Origin: Verrucomicrobia subdivision 3 bacterium UBA7542
GTDB taxonomy: Bacteria; Verrucomicrobiota; Verrucomicrobiia; Limisphaerales; UBA11358
Assembly (NCBI GenBank): GCA_002479245.1
Contig: DLMG01000003.1
Location: 2,985-11,318, forward strand
Direction: 5' to 3'
Length of the DNA stretch: 8,334 nt
Part shown: one piece after another, positions 4,945 to 8,334 of the stretch
Layout of the letters: every line of letters begins with the position of its first letter
Numbering within the stretch: position 1 is the first letter of the stretch
Position numbers and translations under genes: made by a program
The notes under the pieces: generated by a model
Seen by the model: only the letters and a program-made list of their open reading frames with translations
What the model was told of the DNA's origin: nothing
Databases searched by the model: none

Positions 4945-6582
4945 ATGCACTGGATCGCCCCATCGGAAAAAAATGCTGACAATGCGGCGCTGGAAAAACG
5001 CCTCTGGGATGCCGCCGACCAGTTGCGCGCCAATTCCGAATTGAAGTCGCAGGAGTATTCCGCGCCAGTGCTCGGCCTCATCTTTCTGCGGTTTGCCGAA
5101 GTCCGCTTCACCGCCCAACGCGCCGCACTGGAAAAAGCCGGCACGTCTGGTGGGAACGGGCACAGCCCGCGGCGCGGCTCGCGCGTGGACGAACCTGCCG
5201 CCTACCACGCCGAGGGCATCCTGTATCTGCCCGCCGAGGCGCGGTTTGATTATCTGCTGAACCGCCCGGAAGCCGAAAACATCGGCGCGAAGGTCAATGC
5301 CGCCATGCGCGACATTGAAAAGCAGAATCCGCAACTCGCCGGTGTCCTGCCCAAGACCTACAACATCTTCGGCAGCACACTCCTCAAGGAACTGCTCAAG
5401 AAGATTTCTGAAATCCCCGTTTCATCCGACTACGACACGTTCGGGCGCGTGTATGAATACTTCCTGGGCGAGTTCGCGATGGCGGAGGGACAGGGCGGCG
5501 GCGAATTTTACACGCCATCCAGCATCGTCCGGTTGCTGACGGAAATCATTGAACCGTTTCACGGTCGCATTCTTGATCCGGCGTGCGGTTCAGGCGGCAT
5601 GTTCGTGCAATCGGCGCGGTTCGTGTCCGAGCACCAGAAAAGCCCGGCCAAGGAACTGGCGATTTACGGTCAGGAAAAAGAGCGCGCCACCGGCGACCTG
5701 TGCCGGATGAACCTTGCCGTGCATGGTCTGGAAGGTGACATCAAACAAGCCATCAGCTATTACGACGACCCCCATGATGCGACTGGTCGCTTTGATTTCG
5801 TTCTCGCCAATCCGCCGTTCAACGTCAACGCCGTTGATAAAGAGAGGCTGAAAGATCAGGTTGGTGCGAATCGCCGGTTTCCGTTTGGCCTGCCGCGCAG
5901 CGACAACGCCAATTATCTTTGGATTCAACTTTTTTATTCCGCGCTGAATGAAAAAGGCCGCGCCGGATTCGTCATGGCAAATTCCGCTGCGGACGCGCGC
6001 AGTTCAGAGCTGGAGATCCGCAAGCAGCTCATCGAAAGCTGCGCTGTGGATGTGATGGTTGTCGTCAGTCCAAATTTCTTTTACACCGTTACGCTTCCTT
6101 GCACGCTTTGGTTTTTCGACAAATCTAAAACGGTAGGGAGAGCGTCCCCGCGAACCGAACAAGTCCTTTTCAGAGATGCCCGCCACATTTACCGTCAGAT
6201 TGACCGTGCGCACCGCGATTGGACGCACGCGCAAATTGGTTTTCTCGGTAACCTTGTTCGCCTTTATCGTGGCGAAGAATTGGACTTTACTCTAGGCGGC
6301 GACGAATCCCGCGCGAAATTGAAAGAAGTTTTCGGGAAGAATCCTAAATACGCCGATGTCGCCGGATTGTGCAAAGCTGCCATGTTGAAAGAAATTGAAG
6401 CGAAAGATTGGTCGCTTAATCCCGGTCGTTACGTTGGCGTGGCTGCCGATGAAGCGGTAAACGACGAGGATTTTAAGGCGCAACTCGAAACATTCAATGA
6501 GGAACTCGAAACGCTCAATGCCAGCGCCCGCAAGCTTGAAAAAACAATAGCCGGCAACGTGACGGAAATTCTAGAGGATTGA
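4945..6582 (+). CDS. hsdM: Type I restriction-modification system methyltransferase subunit (N6-adenine) HsdM
   Basis: HsdM transfers a methyl group from S-adenosylmethionine to N6 of adenine in the site chosen by HsdS, as part of an M2S modification enzyme or, with HsdR, the full restriction enzyme. The 545 residues are a normal length. The N-terminal helical domain (about 10-150, with [11 protein letters not shown] and [13 protein letters not shown]) is followed by GEFYTP (186-191). Next come methylase motif [11 protein letters not shown] (211-220), which binds the cofactor, the segment [20 protein letters not shown] (242-261), and the catalytic motif IV, NPPF (299-302). All key motifs are intact. 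A C-terminal coiled coil (about 508-540) likely contacts HsdS. The ATG at 4945 is chosen because the protein begins as family members do and an in-frame TGA lies at 4933-4935. No Shine-Dalgarno sequence is visible. A Gly/Ser/Arg-rich stretch at about 66-80 looks like a local insertion. hsdS starts three bases after the stop. Confidence 0.96.
   Translation: MHWIAPSEKNADNAALEKRLWDAADQLRANSELKSQEYSAPVLGLIFLRFAEVRFTAQRAALEKAGTSGGNGHSPRRGSRVDEPAAYHAEGILYLPAEARFDYLLNRPEAENIGAKVNAAMRDIEKQNPQLAGVLPKTYNIFGSTLLKELLKKISEIPVSSDYDTFGRVYEYFLGEFAMAEGQGGGEFYTPSSIVRLLTEIIEPFHGRILDPACGSGGMFVQSARFVSEHQKSPAKELAIYGQEKERATGDLCRMNLAVHGLEGDIKQAISYYDDPHDATGRFDFVLANPPFNVNAVDKERLKDQVGANRRFPFGLPRSDNANYLWIQLFYSALNEKGRAGFVMANSAADARSSELEIRKQLIESCAVDVMVVVSPNFFYTVTLPCTLWFFDKSKTVGRASPRTEQVLFRDARHIYRQIDRAHRDWTHAQIGFLGNLVRLYRGEELDFTLGGDESRAKLKEVFGKNPKYADVAGLCKAAMLKEIEAKDWSLNPGRYVGVAADEAVNDEDFKAQLETFNEELETLNASARKLEKTIAGNVTEILED
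6573..6578 (+). promoter_or_regulatory. Ribosome-binding site of hsdS within the hsdM end
   Basis: AGAGGA lies in the last codons of hsdM, seven bases before the hsdS ATG at 6586. This fits translation of hsdS from the shared message and fixes the start. Confidence 0.6.
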
Positions 6583-6585
6583 GCG

Positions 6586-7884
6586 ATGCAGGCAAAATGG
6601 AACATTGTCCCAATCAGCGAGCTTTATGAAGGTCTTTACGACGGGCCGCACGCAACCCCCAAGACATCCGAATCTGGGCCAGTCTTTCTCGGAATAAAAA
6701 ACGTAACCGACGACGGCCATCTTGATTTGTCCGACATCCGGCACATTGCCGAGGAAGATTATGCGACTTGGACGCGACGAGTTGAGCCGAGGCCAGGCGA
6801 CATTGTTTTCACCTACGAAGCAACGCTGAATCGTTACGCAATCATTCCCGAAGGATTCCGTGGCTGTTTGGGGCGGCGCATGGCATTGATTCGCACCGAC
6901 GCAAACAAGGTGGATAGGGGATTTCTTTTTTACTATTTCTTTTCGCCCGCTTGGAGGGAGGTTATCACCAACAATATGATGACGGGTGCGACCGTTGACC
7001 GTATCCCGCTTATCACATTTCCGAAATTTCCAGTCCGCGTTCCCCCGCTTCCGGTGCAACGGCGGATCGCGTGCATCCTGTCGGCCTACGACGAGTTGAT
7101 GGAAAACAGTCAGCAGCGCATCCGATTCTTGGAGGCGATGACCCGCGCCATTTATCGAGAGTGGTTTGAGCACTTCCGAATTCCCGGCCACGAAAAGCTC
7201 CCGCGCGTCGCCTCCCTCATTGGCGAAATCCCCAAAGGCTGGGAGGTTAAACCACTGGAATCTCTGATGACAGACCACATCGGCGGCGGCTGGGGCAAAG
7301 ACGTTGCTGATGAAGACTACACTGAGCCGGCATGGGTAATTCGCGGCACAGACATTCCTGACGCGCGTTTGAGTCAGGTTGCCGATGTTCCACATCGTTT
7401 TCATACCGTCCAAAATATCCGCACCCGCCGCCTGCAAGCGGGCGACATTCTCTTTGAAGTATCGGGCGGCAGCAAAGGTCAGCCAGTCGGTCGCACCTCG
7501 CTGGTAACTCCACAACTCCTTTCGGCGCTTGGCGACGAGTCCGTCATTTGCGCGAGCTTTTGCAAGCGCGTTCGCCCCGACGCCGTCGGTTACGGCTCTG
7601 AACTTCTTTATCTTTCATTCCTTGAAGGCTACGAGTCCGGCGAGATTGAGCAGTTTCAAGTTCAGTCCACCGGTATTTCAAACTTCAAGTGGACAGAATA
7701 TATTGCCCAAACGCACCGGGTCGTTCCGCCCGCTGCGTTGCGTGAAAAATTCAGGGCGCACGTCGCGCCGATGTTTTCACAAATCGCGACGCTTGGCCTT
7801 CAAATCGCCAATCTCCGCCGGACGCGCGACCTGCTGCTGCCGCGTCTGCTGTCGGGGCAGGTGTCGTTGTCCGTTAAAAAGTAG
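6586..7884 (+). CDS. hsdS: Type I restriction-modification system specificity subunit HsdS
   Basis: HsdS recognises the split target sequence and positions two HsdM subunits on it. The 432 residues have the usual two-half plan. Target-recognition domain 1 spans about residues 1-155 (starting KWNIVPISELYEGLYDG), followed by a conserved helical spacer (about 153-195, PPLPVQRRIACILSAYDELM and RAIYREWF). Domain 2 spans about 205-380, opening with the family motif GEIPKGWEVKPLESL. A second conserved helix follows (about 381-428, PPAALREKF and RRTRDLLLPRLLSGQVSL). The two recognition domains look unlike each other, so the target is expected to be asymmetric; its sequence cannot be read from the protein. 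The gene is intact, starts three bases after the hsdM stop, and has a ribosome-binding site at 6573-6578. Its TAG stop lies inside the first arm of a long palindrome. No hsdR is in the window, so whether the locus restricts DNA is open. Confidence 0.95.
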   Translation: MQAKWNIVPISELYEGLYDGPHATPKTSESGPVFLGIKNVTDDGHLDLSDIRHIAEEDYATWTRRVEPRPGDIVFTYEATLNRYAIIPEGFRGCLGRRMALIRTDANKVDRGFLFYYFFSPAWREVITNNMMTGATVDRIPLITFPKFPVRVPPLPVQRRIACILSAYDELMENSQQRIRFLEAMTRAIYREWFEHFRIPGHEKLPRVASLIGEIPKGWEVKPLESLMTDHIGGGWGKDVADEDYTEPAWVIRGTDIPDARLSQVADVPHRFHTVQNIRTRRLQAGDILFEVSGGSKGQPVGRTSLVTPQLLSALGDESVICASFCKRVRPDAVGYGSELLYLSFLEGYESGEIEQFQVQSTGISNFKWTEYIAQTHRVVPPAALREKFRAHVAPMFSQIATLGLQIANLRRTRDLLLPRLLSGQVSLSVKK

Positions 7885-7938
7885 GAGACGACGTGAGGAG
7901 TCTCTGACTGATTTGAGACTCGTTACCTCGTCTCCTAC
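7881..7938. repeat. 58-bp imperfect palindrome overlapping the hsdS stop
   Basis: Arms of 24 bases (7881-7904 and 7915-7938) pair at 21 of 24 positions around a ten-base loop. The outer eleven pairs (GTAGGAGACGA) and the inner seven (GAGTCTC) are perfect. No T tract follows, so it is not a standard Rho-independent terminator, though it would form a very stable hairpin at the end of the hsdMS message. The sequence resembles an interspersed palindromic repeat I associate with verrucomicrobial genomes (REP-like); this is memory, not a search. The stretch 7939-8056 after it shows no gene. Confidence 0.85.
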
Positions 7939-8056
7939 GAGAACTACACCGGCACAACGCCACAGCAACGCCAGCGCTGCACAAGCACAGCGCCGCCGGA
8001 ATGCCTAGGTTTTGAATTAAGATTGCACGATATGCTGATTTGCTGGCAAATTGCGC

Positions 8057-8085
8057 TTGAGTTTACTGAAAGCATCGAGTTTACT
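8057..8085 (+). promoter_or_regulatory. Candidate promoter of the gene starting at 8105
   Basis: TTGAGT (8057-8062) and TTTACT (8080-8085) are 17 bases apart, each with four of six consensus matches. Transcription would begin near 8092, about 13 bases before the ATG. The boxes coincide with two of the four operator half-sites, so a bound repressor would cover the promoter. Confidence 0.35.
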
Positions 8086-8114
8086 GCGCAGTAAACAGCA
8101 CCCAATGAGTAAAC
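8061..8114. promoter_or_regulatory. Four-half-site symmetric operator
   Basis: An 18-bp perfect palindrome, GTTTACTGCGCAGTAAAC (8079-8096), is flanked by further half-sites: GTTTACT at 8061-8067 and AGTAAAC at 8108-8114. Each outer half-site is 18 bases from its inner partner, so all four share one centre of symmetry. The right outer site begins within the start codon region of the next gene (ATG 8105-8107). The arrangement is typical of an autoregulatory operator for a cooperatively binding repressor. Confidence 0.75.
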
Positions 8115-8334
8115 AAAAGACCATCACCACGGAAGCGCAGTTGCGCGAGGCCGTCCGCGCCCTTTGGGCGGAGGACTCCGCGCTGAACTGGCGCTGGAAG
8201 AAATGGCAGCCGCGTCGCGAACGGGGAATTGATGCGATCGGGGAACTGGTTCTGGACAAGCGGCGCATCACGTTTGGGGTGGAGTTCAGATTGAATCCGG
8301 CGGCGCGGGACGTGGAATTTCTGGCGAAGCAAAA
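8105..8334 (+). CDS. 5' part of an AbiEi-like antitoxin/regulator (truncated by window edge)
   Basis: The first 76 residues are visible and the frame stays open to the right edge. It starts MSKQKTITTEAQLREAVRAL, continues WRWKKWQPRRERGIDAIGEL and then RRITFGVEFRLNPAARDVEFL. The pattern, a short helix, "W.P....GiDa...L", then "f.vE.k.np..v..l", resembles the restriction-endonuclease-like N-terminal part of proteins annotated as AbiEi-family antitoxins or related transcriptional regulators. AbiEi antitoxins repress their own promoter through inverted repeats, which suits the operator at 8061-8114. The ATG at 8105 is the only ATG in frame after the in-frame stop at 8036-8038; there is no Shine-Dalgarno sequence and the leader would be very short. 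It follows hsdS by 220 bases and has its own apparent promoter. The gene is real with good confidence; the family is tentative because the helix-turn-helix and C-terminus are out of view. Confidence 0.7.
   Translation, partial: MSKQKTITTEAQLREAVRALWAEDSALNWRWKKWQPRRERGIDAIGELVLDKRRITFGVEFRLNPAARDVEFLAKQ

Noticed and set aside
4764..5144. Minus-strand ORF with CGVTCGVTCGDT repeats
   Set aside because: Most of it is antisense to hsdM; the repeats are the other strand of the PQVT tandem, which makes better sense on the plus strand.
6571..7515. Long minus-strand ORF of 314 codons opposite hsdS
   Set aside because: It is antisense to an intact, clearly recognisable HsdS and has no family features.
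7885..8104. tRNA gene or phage attachment site near the hsdS end
   Set aside because: I saw no cloverleaf, T-loop consensus or anticodon arm; the palindrome and operator account for the structure.

Overview
The window looks like a chromosomal accessory region of a bacterium from the Verrucomicrobiota, most like the Pedosphaera/Limisphaerales group. The main reason is the large secreted BspA-type leucine-rich-repeat protein. Its C-terminal tail, ending in RFYRLRSP after a beta-rich module with the motif FSDPQWTNYP, is a pattern I associate with secreted proteins of that group. This placement rests on remembered family patterns, not on a search.

Layout from left to right. Positions 1-657 hold no convincing gene: a possible 3' end of a gene (3-68), a good Rho-independent terminator (280-301), and the left copy of a ~120-bp inverted repeat that runs into a degenerate 12-bp-periodic tract. 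Positions 658-1167 encode a 169-residue protein with a TraK-like helix-turn-helix segment, a basic patch and a Pro/Ala-rich tail, of the kind seen on plasmids and integrative elements. Positions 1168-2077 are gene-free but full of secondary structure: nested long stems (1199-1481), the right, inverted copy of the repeat (1581-1700), and a cluster of GCGACAA sites with a perfect 19-bp inverted repeat (1755-1835). Positions 2078-4348 (minus strand) encode the secreted LRR protein.

Positions 4349-4944 form a divergent intergenic region. It holds a plausible LRR promoter with a dyad upstream, a short ORF with a very good ribosome-binding site, and a small ORF whose PQVT repeats may be a gene relic. 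Positions 4945-7884 are a tight hsdM-hsdS pair, the methylation and specificity subunits of a type I restriction-modification system. No hsdR lies in the window. The hsdS stop codon sits inside a 58-bp imperfect palindrome. From 8105 a gene runs off the right edge; its start resembles AbiEi-type antitoxins or related regulators with a restriction-endonuclease-like fold. Its promoter region carries a strikingly symmetric four-half-site operator.

How the parts fit: HsdM and HsdS together form the modification methyltransferase, and the truncated gene, with an apparent autoregulatory operator, suggests a defence-island setting in which a regulated accessory gene sits beside or inside the type I locus. 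The inverted-repeat-bounded unit at the left, with a plasmid-type gene and structured non-coding DNA, is the part least explained by known features.
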